NCBI RefSeq assembly: GCF_902859915.1
Contig: NZ_CADIKK010000047.1
Coordinates: forward strand, 1-47,510
Source: Paraburkholderia ultramafica
Lineage (GTDB): Bacteria > Pseudomonadota > Gammaproteobacteria > Burkholderiales > Burkholderiaceae
Reading direction: 5' to 3'
DNA length: 47,510 nucleotides
The translations under genes were made by a program, and so were the position numbers. A model generated the notes under the pieces. That model was not told where the DNA came from and did not search any database. It saw only the letters and a program-made list of their open reading frames with translations. Below, in pieces: positions 33,170 to 40,986 of this stretch. Positions within the stretch are counted from its first letter, which is position 1. Each line of letters starts with the position of its first letter.

Positions 33170-33294
33170 GCGCGCGGTCTATGGCGCGATGACACGCTCC
33201 TGATTCCGCGCCTGCGTGCGAGCACCACGCAGTTCCAATAGCGGTCATACGAACGGTAGTAGCGCGCCATCCGGCACGCTACGCAACCCGCGCT

Positions 33295-34926
33295 CTATTC
33301 GCCTCGTTCCGCCTTGACTCGCGCTCGCAGTTCGAATTTCTGAATTTTGCCGGTCGACGTCTTCGGCAATTCGCCGAAACGCACCGCCTTCGGTAACTTG
33401 TATCCGGCCAGAAACAACCGGCAGTGCGCGATGATCTCCGCCTCGGTCACCTGAGCGCCTTCCTTGAGTTCGACGAAGGCGCACGGCACCTCGCCCCACT
33501 TCGGATCGGCCATCGCCACCACGGCGGCAACCGCTACCGCCGGGTGACGGTACAGCGTGTCTTCGACCTCGATGCTCGAGATGTTCTCCCCGCCTGAAAT
33601 GATGATGTCCTTGCTGCGATCGCGAATGCGGATGTAGCCATCGGGCATCCGCACGCCGAGATCACCGGTATGGAACCAGCCGCCATGGAAGGTCGCTTCA
33701 GTCGCGCGCTCGTTCTTCAGATAGCCTTTCATGCAGATATTGCCGCGAAACATGATCTCGCCCAGCGTTTCGCCGTCGTCGGGCACCGGCGCGAGCGTGT
33801 CCGGATCGAGCACGGTCACCGCCGCTTGCAAGTGATAGCGCACGCCCTGGCGCGCATTCAGTTCGGCGCGCTCGCTGTCGTCGAGCGCGTCCCACGCTTG
33901 CTGCTTCGCACAGACCGCGGCGGGCCCGTAGGTTTCGGTCAGCCCGTACACGTGCGTCAGATCGAAACCGATCTCCTTCATCTTCGCGATCACCGCCGGT
34001 GCGGGCGCCGCGCCCGCCACCATCGTCGACACGCGATGCGTGATGCCCTCGCGCCATTCGGCTGGCGCATTGGCAAGCGCGCTCTGGACGATCGGCGCGC
34101 CGCAATAGTGCGTGATGCCCTCGCGGCGAATCAGGTCGAACACCGTCCTGGCGTCGAACTTGCGCAAGCAGACGTTGACGCCCGCACGCGCGGCAACGGT
34201 CCACGGAAAACACCAGCCGTTGCAGTGGAACAGCGGCAGGGTCCACAGGTAGACCGCATGCTTGGGCATGTCCCATTCGAGGATATTGCTGAGCGCATTC
34301 AGATAGGCGCCGCGATGGTGGTAGACCACGCCCTTCGGATCGCCGGTCGTGCCCGACGTGTAGTTCAGCGCAATGGCGCCCCACTCGTCGGCCGGCTGGG
34401 TCCATGCGAATGCCGGGTCGCCGGATTGCAGGAACGCTTCGTAGTCCGTCGCGCGGATGAATTGCGCGGGGTCGGCGGGCATCGCGTCGGCCACGCTGAT
34501 CACGCGCAGCCCGGGGAATTCCAGCGCCGCGCGGCGCGCGAATTCGCCGTACTCGGTATCGACGATCAGCGCCTTCGCCTCGCCGTGACGCAGCATGAAC
34601 AATAGCGACGACACGTCGAGCCGCGTATTGAGCGTATTGAGCACCGCCCCGGCCATCGGCACACCGAAGTGCGCTTCGATCATCGGCGGGATGTTGGGCA
34701 GCAGCGCGGCGACCGTATCGCCGCGTTCGATACCGACCTGCCGCAGCGCACTGGCCAGACGCCGCGCGCGCTCGTAGGTCTCACGCCAGCTGCGGCGAAT
34801 CTCCCCATGGACGACCGCCAGCCGCTCGCCGTAGACTTCCGCTGCGCGCACGATGAAATCGATGGGCGTCAGCGGGACATAATTGGCCTCACGCCGCTCG
34901 AGACCTTCTTCGAACATGTGCTTCAT
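33295..34926 (-). CDS. Acyl-CoA synthetase (AMP-forming)
   Basis: 543 residues from ATG 34926 with AGGAG 8 bases upstream. ANL-superfamily motifs are A3 YTSGTTGDPKGVVYHH, A5 VYGLTETYGPAA, A7 GWFHTGDLGVRMPDGYIRIRD, A8 RSKDIIISGGENISSIEVED and the C-terminal lysine in PKTSTGKIQK. It belongs to the fatty-acid/aryl acyl-CoA ligase group (AlkK/DmdB-like N-terminal PLTPIDFIVRAAEVYGERLA). The substrate is not determinable. It is divergent from a Crp/Fnr regulator with a strong palindrome between them. Confidence 0.93.
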   Translation of the reverse strand: MKHMFEEGLERREANYVPLTPIDFIVRAAEVYGERLAVVHGEIRRSWRETYERARRLASALRQVGIERGDTVAALLPNIPPMIEAHFGVPMAGAVLNTLNTRLDVSSLLFMLRHGEAKALIVDTEYGEFARRAALEFPGLRVISVADAMPADPAQFIRATDYEAFLQSGDPAFAWTQPADEWGAIALNYTSGTTGDPKGVVYHHRGAYLNALSNILEWDMPKHAVYLWTLPLFHCNGWCFPWTVAARAGVNVCLRKFDARTVFDLIRREGITHYCGAPIVQSALANAPAEWREGITHRVSTMVAGAAPAPAVIAKMKEIGFDLTHVYGLTETYGPAAVCAKQQAWDALDDSERAELNARQGVRYHLQAAVTVLDPDTLAPVPDDGETLGEIMFRGNICMKGYLKNERATEATFHGGWFHTGDLGVRMPDGYIRIRDRSKDIIISGGENISSIEVEDTLYRHPAVAVAAVVAMADPKWGEVPCAFVELKEGAQVTEAEIIAHCRLFLAGYKLPKAVRFGELPKTSTGKIQKFELRARVKAERGE

Positions 34927-35005
34927 TGCATCGTCTCCTGAGGCGCGAGCCGCGCCGTCGATCGTTCTGATTGATGGTCTAGCCTAACAAGGTCATAGTG
35001 AACTG

Positions 35006-35025
35006 TCTGTCATTCAAATGACAGA
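35006..35025. promoter_or_regulatory. Perfect palindromic operator between acyl-CoA synthetase and Crp/Fnr gene
   Basis: TCTGTCATT-CA-AATGACAGA: two perfect 9-bp arms (35006-35014 and 35017-35025) with a 2-base centre. It lies 80 bases from the synthetase start and 57 bases from the Crp/Fnr start codon. The size and symmetry suit a dimeric Crp/Fnr-type protein, most simply the one encoded beside it. Confidence 0.7.
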
Positions 35026-35082
35026 GTAGTGCACCCGTGGCCCCCTGAACCGACTTCAGCCGCAAACGCTCTTAAGCCGCTT

Positions 35083-35793
35083 ATGAACGACGCCAGGCTC
35101 ACCGCCCTCCCAGACGCCCGCCCGCACCGGCCGGAACGGGTGGCGCGCGCCGATCTGGCGCGGCTGTTCGCCACCTGCGCGTGGTTTCGGGCGCTCGCCG
35201 CCGAGCATCTGGAAGGCGGAGCGTGGGTCGCGCGCCGCCAGGAGCCGTCGGACTACTGGATCGGCGTGCATTCCGGCCTCATCAAACTCGCCATCTACAA
35301 CGCTTCAGGACGCAGTTGCACGCTGTCCGGCGTGCCGCCCGGAGGCTGGTTCGGCGAAGGCAGCGTGATCAAGCGCGAATTGCGCAAATACGACGTGGCC
35401 ACGATTCAGCCGTCGCTGGTCATGTTCGTGCCGTCCGCGACCTTCCATGCGCTGCTGGAGTCGAGCCTGCCGTTCACGGGCTTCGTGATCCGGCAACTGA
35501 ACAACCGCATGGGTGAATTCATCGCGTCGATCCAGAATAGCCGGTTGCTGGACGTGGACGCGCGCGTCGCGCAATCGCTCGCGCAATTGTTCAACCCGGA
35601 CCTTTATCCCGACACGGGCCGCACGCTCGCCATTTCGCAGGAAGAAGTCGGGCTGCTAGCGGGCGTCTCGCGCCAGCGGATCAATCAGGCGCTGCAAAAC
35701 CTCGAAAGGTTGCAGATCTTGCGCCTCTCGTACAACCAGATCGACGTGCTCGACCTCGAACGCCTGTGTGCGTTCGGCCAGGAACAGATCTAG
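35083..35793 (+). CDS. Crp/Fnr family transcriptional regulator
   Basis: 236 residues from ATG 35083; a GTG at 35029 is an in-frame alternative but overlaps the palindrome region. An N-terminal cyclic-nucleotide-binding-type beta roll is followed by the C helix (VIRQLNNRMGEFIASIQNSR) and a winged helix (LAISQEEVGLLAGVSRQRIN). There are no clustered cysteines for an Fnr-type iron-sulfur cluster, so the signal is not oxygen by that mechanism. It is divergent from an acyl-CoA synthetase, its likely target. Confidence 0.9.
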   Translation: MNDARLTALPDARPHRPERVARADLARLFATCAWFRALAAEHLEGGAWVARRQEPSDYWIGVHSGLIKLAIYNASGRSCTLSGVPPGGWFGEGSVIKRELRKYDVATIQPSLVMFVPSATFHALLESSLPFTGFVIRQLNNRMGEFIASIQNSRLLDVDARVAQSLAQLFNPDLYPDTGRTLAISQEEVGLLAGVSRQRINQALQNLERLQILRLSYNQIDVLDLERLCAFGQEQI

Positions 35794-35949
35794 CGGTGAA
35801 GGCCTTGCAACGCTGCGTTCGTCGGAGCCGGCCGAGGCCGCCGCCGGCTCATTCGATGAACTAACCGCAACGTCTGCGGCATACCACCGTTGCCGTGTTC
35901 GAAGTCGAACCGCATGTGTGATCGAGCGCGGTGCTTTCCCGCCCGACTG

Positions 35950-35990
35950 AAAAAAAGCCGTCCCAGGTTGCCCGGTGTGACGGCTTTTCT
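35950..35990 (+). terminator. Bidirectional hairpin terminator
   Basis: AAAAGCCGTC (35953-35962) pairs with GACGGCTTTT (35979-35988), with A-rich and T-rich sides. It works in either direction, for the Crp/Fnr gene and for the transposase fragment converging from the right. Confidence 0.75.
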
Positions 35991-36031
35991 ACTGTTTGTC
36001 GCCGCCCGAACAACGCGCGGTCTTGAACGAC

Positions 36032-36385
36032 CTAATCGGCGCGCACGTCGCCCTTGCGCGTGCTGGGCCGCTCCAGGATCGCATCGGTCTTGAACAGCGC
36101 GAGCGCGATGGCGGCCAGCACGCCTGACCTCTTCCAGCGCAGGTAATAGCGATGCGCGGTCTGATAAGCCACGTAGCGCTCAGGCATCGCTTTCCAGGGC
36201 GCGCGCGTATGCAGCACCCACATCACACTGTTCAACACCCAGCGGATATCGACGTTGGGACGGCCACGACGAGGTCCGTGGTCCAGCATTTCAGGCAGCA
36301 GCGGCGCGATGCGCTGCCATTGCTCGTCGCTCAAATCCTGAATGGACGGCCAATCAGCCGGTGAGTTTGCAGGGGCAGTATTCAT
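36032..36385 (-). CDS. IS5-type transposase N-terminal domain (DUF4096), truncated
   Basis: 117 residues from ATG 36385. It has the DUF4096 start of IS5-group transposases: LSDEQWQRIAPLLPE, GRPNVDIRWVLNSVMWVLHT and RTHRYYLRWKRSG-like sequence (TAHRYYLRWKRSGVL). The DDE catalytic domain that should follow is missing: after KTDAILERPSTRKGDVRAD the frame ends. No inverted terminal repeats were found around it. It is either an IS remnant or a solo, possibly domesticated, domain. Confidence 0.7.
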   Translation of the reverse strand: MNTAPANSPADWPSIQDLSDEQWQRIAPLLPEMLDHGPRRGRPNVDIRWVLNSVMWVLHTRAPWKAMPERYVAYQTAHRYYLRWKRSGVLAAIALALFKTDAILERPSTRKGDVRAD

Positions 36386-36663
36386 GCAGTAAGAACGCGC
36401 ACATGCAGCACATGTGCTAGCGTCGCCGCGAAGATAAGGTCTATGAAGCAATCAATTTTGAGATTAACCGAAGCTCGCTTCCGCGAAAGTTAATTCTTGT
36501 CAGATGGCCAGGCGCAATCGTCAGAAATCGCAATACGTTATTGCGTCAGAGGACTGATGGCGTGGCGAAGGTCGTGGTCTATCATCGGCGCGCCCGGCGC
36601 GCGACCCAGCTGCGCGCGCCGCGTTTGAATCGAAAATCCATAACCGCATACGCAGGAATTCCA
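36386..36663. other. Intergenic region
   Basis: About 280 bases between the transposase fragment and the broken porin. I see no gene. It should hold the old porin promoter. Confidence 0.3.
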
Positions 36664-37153
36664 GTGAGACAAATAAGACTCCTCAATACCGCCGCACTCG
36701 TGGGCGGGGCTGCCCTCGCCGTGACATCAGAGCAGGCCTCGGCACAGAGTTCGATCACGCTGTACGCGGCTATCTGCATTCGAAGGGGACGACACGGGCT
36801 TCGTCGATAGCGCGCTGGCGCAGCAGACGCTCGTGCCGGGCGTCGATATCGTGAAGGGATCCGGTCGCATCGACAACGGTCCGTTTGCCGGCGTCACGTG
36901 GCAGGCGACGCCCGCGCTCACACTGACCGGCGCGGCGTACTACGACCATATGTCCAATGCGGCGATCGGCAATGGTCAAGTGGGCAGCGGCTATTGCTTT
37001 ACCTTTGTGGCGCTGGCCGAGTATGCGTTGTCGAAGCGCACCGAGGTGTACGGCACGATCGATTTCGACAAGGTGTCGGGCGCCGCTTCGGTTGAATTGC
37101 CGGGCCGCAACAATCAGACCGGCGTTGCACTCGGTCTGCGGACGATTTTCTAA
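36664..37153 (+). pseudogene. Outer membrane porin, internally deleted
   Basis: A porin signal peptide and first strand are encoded from GTG 36664 (LLNTAALVGGAALAVTSEQA then SAQSSITLYAA). At about 36775 the reading jumps to another frame that carries the porin C-terminus (GFVDSALAQQTLVPGVDIVK, then SKRTEVYGTIDFDKVSGAAS and the terminal LGLRTIF). An intact porin is about 370 residues, so roughly 200 residues of barrel are deleted. The gene is followed by a good terminator. It converges with an intact paralogue at 37317-38459. Confidence 0.85.
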
Positions 37154-37266
37154 AGCGGGCGGCGGGGTCCGCCAGGGCCCCGCGACGAGCGCGGGGCGCA
37201 GCGGGTGCGGTATCCGGTTTCAGCAGCGACCGGACGCCGTACCTCAAATTGCCGCGCCCATAAAAT

Positions 37267-37290
37267 AGGTGCCGCGAGCGGCACCTTTTT
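37267..37290. terminator. Terminator between the converging porin genes
   Basis: AGGTGCCG (37267-37274) pairs with CGGCACCT (37279-37286) around a CGAG loop and is followed by TTTT on the plus strand. On the minus strand the stem is followed by ATTTTA. It serves both convergent porin genes. Confidence 0.75.
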
Positions 37291-37316
37291 GTCCTGCGAC
37301 CAGGTTCTGCTGAAGC

Positions 37317-38459
37317 TTAGAAGCGGTGACGCAGACCGACCGTAGCAGCCGTCTGGTTCTTTGACGACGACGGCAGTTGCGTGTTGTCGCCGCTGTAGAT
37401 CGAAGCGACACCGCCGTCGCCCATTGCGTGCTGGTACACGGCTTGAGCGTAGACGTCCGTACGACGCGACAGCGAGTAGTCAGCCTGCAGGCCGATCTGG
37501 TGGTAACGGGTCTTCATGTCGTTGCCGTCAGCGTTGACACCGTAGCCACGTGCGTCCGTGAACGTGTAAGCAACGCCCAGACCCAGAGCCGGTGTGACGT
37601 TGTACTTGCCGTTGACTTCGTAGTTGTTCGAATGGCCTTGGCGTTGACCAGCTGCTGCGCCGACGAGGTTGTCAACACGCGACTGCGTCCAGGCCACACC
37701 CACCATTGCCGGGCCGAATGCGTACGAAGCAGCTGCGCCGAACTGACGTTGACGGAAGTCGCCCTGCAGGGTGCCCGCCGTGTTCGCCAGCACGCCGTCC
37801 GAAGCGCCGGTGGCGTTTGCAGCCGGGTTGTTCTGCTGTGCGTAAGCAGCGCCCAGATGCAGGCCTTGCCACTGGTATGCAGCACCGACGCTGTACTGGC
37901 GGTTGTTTGCGAATGCGCCAGCCTGGTTCGAGAAGCCGTACGTGCCGCCGAACGTGAAGCCAGCGTAGTTAGCGCTCGAGTACTTGACCGAGTTGTTGAC
38001 CGACAGGCCGCCGTTCGTGTTCAGGTTGTCGTTGTTGAACGGGTGCGCGAAGTACGTACCGCCCCAGCTGCCCGTTGCGGTCAGCGGTGCCAGGTAGTCT
38101 TGAGCTGCGTCGTATTGACGGCCCAGCGTGACCGTACCGAATTGCTCGCTCGACAGACCGACGAACGCTTGACGGTTGAACATGCCGTTGTTGTTGGCGA
38201 ACTTGCCGTTGTTGACGTTGAAGCCGCTTTCCAACGTGAAGATAGCCTTCAGACCGCCGCCCAGGTCTTCCGAACCGCGCAGACCGAACATGCTTTGGTT
38301 GATGCCGCCGCTACCTGCTGCCCACTTGGAGTTGTGGTTGACGTTGCTCGTGTACGTCAGGCCCGCGTCCAACAGACCATACAGGGTCACGCTGCTTTGT
38401 GCGTGAGCGACGGATGCGAACGATGCGGCAACCGCAACGACGATGAGACTCTTTTTCAT
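37317..38459 (-). CDS. Gram-negative porin (OmpC-like)
   Basis: 380 residues with a Sec signal peptide (MKKSLIVVAVAASFASVAHA) and then the 16-stranded porin pattern. Strand 1 is SSVTLYGLLDAGLTYTSN, followed by GSRGSEDLGGGLKAIFTLE-like sequence (FGLRGSEDLGGGLKAIFTLE). The C-terminal strand ends in TVGLRHRF with the terminal phenylalanine needed for outer membrane insertion. It is the general diffusion porin type of Burkholderiales. The strong A/T-rich upstream region (38600-38720) fits a highly expressed gene. It is intact, unlike its neighbour. Confidence 0.95.
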   Translation of the reverse strand: MKKSLIVVAVAASFASVAHAQSSVTLYGLLDAGLTYTSNVNHNSKWAAGSGGINQSMFGLRGSEDLGGGLKAIFTLESGFNVNNGKFANNNGMFNRQAFVGLSSEQFGTVTLGRQYDAAQDYLAPLTATGSWGGTYFAHPFNNDNLNTNGGLSVNNSVKYSSANYAGFTFGGTYGFSNQAGAFANNRQYSVGAAYQWQGLHLGAAYAQQNNPAANATGASDGVLANTAGTLQGDFRQRQFGAAASYAFGPAMVGVAWTQSRVDNLVGAAAGQRQGHSNNYEVNGKYNVTPALGLGVAYTFTDARGYGVNADGNDMKTRYHQIGLQADYSLSRRTDVYAQAVYQHAMGDGGVASIYSGDNTQLPSSSKNQTAATVGLRHRF

Positions 38460-39034
38460 GTGGGACTCCAGTTCGATAAATTTACGCGGGGAGCGGGACC
38501 TGCCTCAGCAGCGCATGCGTCGCACGTGCCGCCGCCCTGTTAGCCGAACCGCTTCGGATCAGCCGGGCACCCTGCAAACGAAGCGTGAGTGTAGGGGGAC
38601 ACCCTGGTAGCGACGCCGGCAATATGCGCAACAGGATTTTTCAAATTCCGCAACAATCCGCTGGCCGATGGCATTAAGTTATTGTTTTCCCTATATTTAT
38701 CGCAAGATTTGACGCTCGGCACGACTGCGCTCGCCACAAGTTATTTGCAACGTCTCAATATTCAAAGTTGTGCGCATGCAACACTGTTTTAATACGCCTG
38801 ACGTAATCGGGTCGGAACGATCAATAGAGAAGTCCGTTGATTGCCCGAAAATCAGGCAATTGCGCAAAGCGTATTGGGACGTGGGGTAAATTTATTTTAG
38901 AAAACCGGGAACTAAATTGAGTTAATGCGATCTTCGTGCGGACGGGCAATTAGCCGATGCGTTTAATGCACGATTAATTCATTTCACGGTCGCATTGAAT
39001 ATTCGTTCGTGGATATGGGACGCACCGCCTGCGC
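38460..39034. other. Porin upstream region
   Basis: About 575 bases, A/T-rich in its centre, with no frame that looks coding. It should contain the porin promoter. I could not place a -35/-10 pair with confidence. Nothing else is recognised. Confidence 0.5.
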
Positions 39035-39280
39035 ATGGCGCTCACTGCCTGCGTGTCGGGGCTTTGCCCGGCTTGCGCCAATAAAAACCCGTCCACAGGC
39101 GGTCTTATGAATTCTTGTTGCGGCTACGCGCCTCTGGCTTGGTGGCGTTTTGCAAAGCGCGAGCGTCGAATGGAGAAGCCTTCAGGACGGGTGTTGCCCG
39201 AAGTAAATTGCGGCGCTGACCGCCGCGTGACAAAAGCCTGTGCTGGAAGCGGATGGCAAACATCGAACTGCCTTCCGTAT

Positions 39281-39550
39281 TTATTGAACGGCGGAGCCGT
39301 CCTCCTTTTTCCACGGAGTTTCCCTAGTTCCTGGCAGAGCAAAGCTTGTGTGTGGTTGTTGCAAGCGCGACTCGTCGTCGGGCGGCCCCGTCAAGAACGG
39401 TTCCAACCCGAACAGCCACGCAAAGCAGAAGGTGACGCGCGCCAACGCGCGGACCTGCCTTTTCGACACGCTTTCCCTAGCGTTGTCGAGCGGCATGGCT
39501 GGCGGTGCTTGAGCCTGGGTCAATTCGGCAGCGGTGTGGTCGGATCGCAT
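39281..39550 (-). CDS. Hypothetical protein
   Basis: An 89-residue frame from ATG 39550: MRSDHTAAELTQAQAPPAMP, then VRALARVTFCFAWLFGLEPF, giving one possible membrane segment, and a polar C-terminus. No family is recognised. A frame on the other strand (39035-39568) overlaps it and is even less convincing. Coding status is doubtful. Confidence 0.35.
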   Translation of the reverse strand: MRSDHTAAELTQAQAPPAMPLDNARESVSKRQVRALARVTFCFAWLFGLEPFLTGPPDDESRLQQPHTSFALPGTRETPWKKEDGSAVQ

Positions 39551-39985
39551 GGTGGTTCTCGTTATTGATTTGGCGCGGAAGCCGACCTGCCGCAAACGAC
39601 GTGCCATTCCCACGGAACGAAGTTTGGACCGACTGCTAGTGAGATTGCCGACGCATCGCAACCCGGTCTGTGCGGTGCACCGCCAAGGCAAGGAGAAGCG
39701 CCGGACTGATCGCGCGGATATCCGCAGACCAAGATTGAAGCACGGGGATTTTTAGCGGCGCGAGCGAGAAGGCAAAGGGCGGTATTGACCGACACAAGAC
39801 CAGTCGAATAACAAGCCTGTTTGCACGCGCGGGATGAATGCGAAGCGCGTTTTTGAATTCACCAGAGCCAACGACGGACACGCTTCGCCCGGCAACAGCA
39901 GCCGGATCGGAATCTGTCAGAACAGGCTAATAACACGGCGCAAGCGCCGTATCGCGGCATTTGATAACTCAGCTTCACGCCAGAT

Positions 39986-40018
39986 AAAAAGGGCTCCGAA
40001 AACTCGGAACCCTTTTTT
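39986..40018 (-). terminator. Terminator of the tRNA gene
   Basis: On the minus strand, AAAAAGGG pairs with CCCTTTTT around a second stem TCCGA/TCGGA (39986-40018), ending in a T-run. It lies 8 bases past the CCA end of the tRNA fragment, where the terminator of an intact tRNA gene would be. Confidence 0.8.
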
Positions 40019-40025
40019 CAACCCT

Positions 40026-40083
40026 TGGTGGGCCGGGTCGGATTCGAACCGACGATGTCCTTTCGGAGGCGGATTATGAGTCC
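40026..40083 (-). tRNA. tRNA 3' fragment (CAU anticodon, long variable arm), probable attL
   Basis: On the minus strand: GGACTCATAATCC (anticodon loop CTCATAA, anticodon CAU), a variable arm with a TCC-GAAA-GGA hairpin, the T arm GTCGG-TTCGAAT-CCGAC, acceptor CCGGCCC, discriminator A and CCA. Upstream of the anticodon arm (beyond 40083) there is no D arm and no GGGCCGG partner strand, so the 5' half is missing. The terminator at 39986-40018 is still in place. This is the picture left when an element integrates into a tRNA gene. A CAU anticodon on a class-II-like tRNA with a long variable arm is odd; amino acid identity is not assigned. Confidence 0.75.
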
Positions 40084-40986
40084 ACGCGAAAGCTACACAA
40101 AATCAGTTACTTACGAGAATTTCGGTTCCGCAAATATCCTCTATCAGAGCCCCTGAAACCCGCTTCTGGCTTGAGGCCCAGGAAAATTGCGGAACGGTTT
40201 TCAGCGCCCAGCTTCGCTTTACCCATTCCTGCAAGTCGCCCGTGGCAGCGGTCAGTTCCTGTGATGCGGCCTGCACCTTGCCTCGGTCTCCAGCGTTGAG
40301 GCCGGCCTGCGCCGCAACTAGCGCTGCGTCGACGCGGCCCAGGCCGCGCCCCAGCGTGTCGGGCGATTCGTTTTTGGCGGGCTTGGACCGCTCGATCTCT
40401 AGTCTCAGACGCATCGCCGCCGTGGTCTATATCATGTCGCCTTCTTTGACCTAGTGAATGCTCTTAGGGATCCGGATGTCCGGACGTGGGGAAGGCGAAA
40501 TCGCGATTTCGGAAGTATCCCAAAGCTTTGGGCTGTTGAAGAATGCTCTGCAAGCCGCCGGAAAGAGTTGGATACTGCCCTTCCCGCGCCAAAGCCAACC
40601 GCGCCCACGGCGTAAGGGTACATCCCAATTCCTCGACGGACCCGTCGTCTGGCGGGCGCGCCCCTGGGCAAATGGCAAAGTACGGTCCACGAGCGGCGCG
40701 TTACGCCGGCATGTCGTGCCGCCCCGTAAGTCGCTGCGCCGAATACCGGGAGCCTGCCCTAATGGTGAATGACCTACCCGACATTGGCTCGCGTCCATGT
40801 GCGGGCGAGGACCGCTGTCTGGCGTGAACTAGAACCGCCGCCGTGTTGCCTCACGGGATGATGTTACTCCCGGGTAATTGGTGGAGAAGTTCTTCCCTGT
40901 TAGTTGCACACAAACCATCGTTATTGGGTGGAACCGCCGTGCTCGGTCCGGCTTTGTCATTAACAAGAGACATGCTTGTCTCTCGA
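40084..40986. other. Left end of the genomic island, mostly without a clear gene
   Basis: No integrase is seen here. The 40103-40414 frame (listed separately) is the only candidate. Several overlapping frames between 40432 and 40830 on both strands look like noise or phage debris (for example ISEVSQSFGLLKNALQAAGK). The lower GC and poor codon pattern contrast with the core region. Confidence 0.45.
40103..40414 (-). CDS. Hypothetical protein at island edge
   Basis: A 103-residue frame from ATG 40414: LRLEIERSKPAKNESPDTLG, ALVAAQAGLNAGDRGKVQAA, SQELTAATGDLQEWVKRSWA and GALIEDICGTEILVSN. The composition looks like a real alpha-helical protein. No family is recognised and no signal peptide is visible. 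It ends 20 bases from the tRNA fragment and could be the C-terminal part of a larger island gene. Confidence 0.4.
   Translation of the reverse strand: MRLRLEIERSKPAKNESPDTLGRGLGRVDAALVAAQAGLNAGDRGKVQAASQELTAATGDLQEWVKRSWALKTVPQFSWASSQKRVSGALIEDICGTEILVSN

Noticed and set aside
39035..39568. A 177-codon plus-strand frame after the porin upstream region
   Set aside because: No signal, domain or convincing ribosome binding site; it overlaps another doubtful frame on the opposite strand, and the reading looks like non-coding DNA. It could be a dispersed repeat, but I cannot verify that.
40451..40827. Overlapping frames of 80-115 codons on both strands at the island edge
   Set aside because: They conflict with each other and none shows a family pattern; possibly phage debris.
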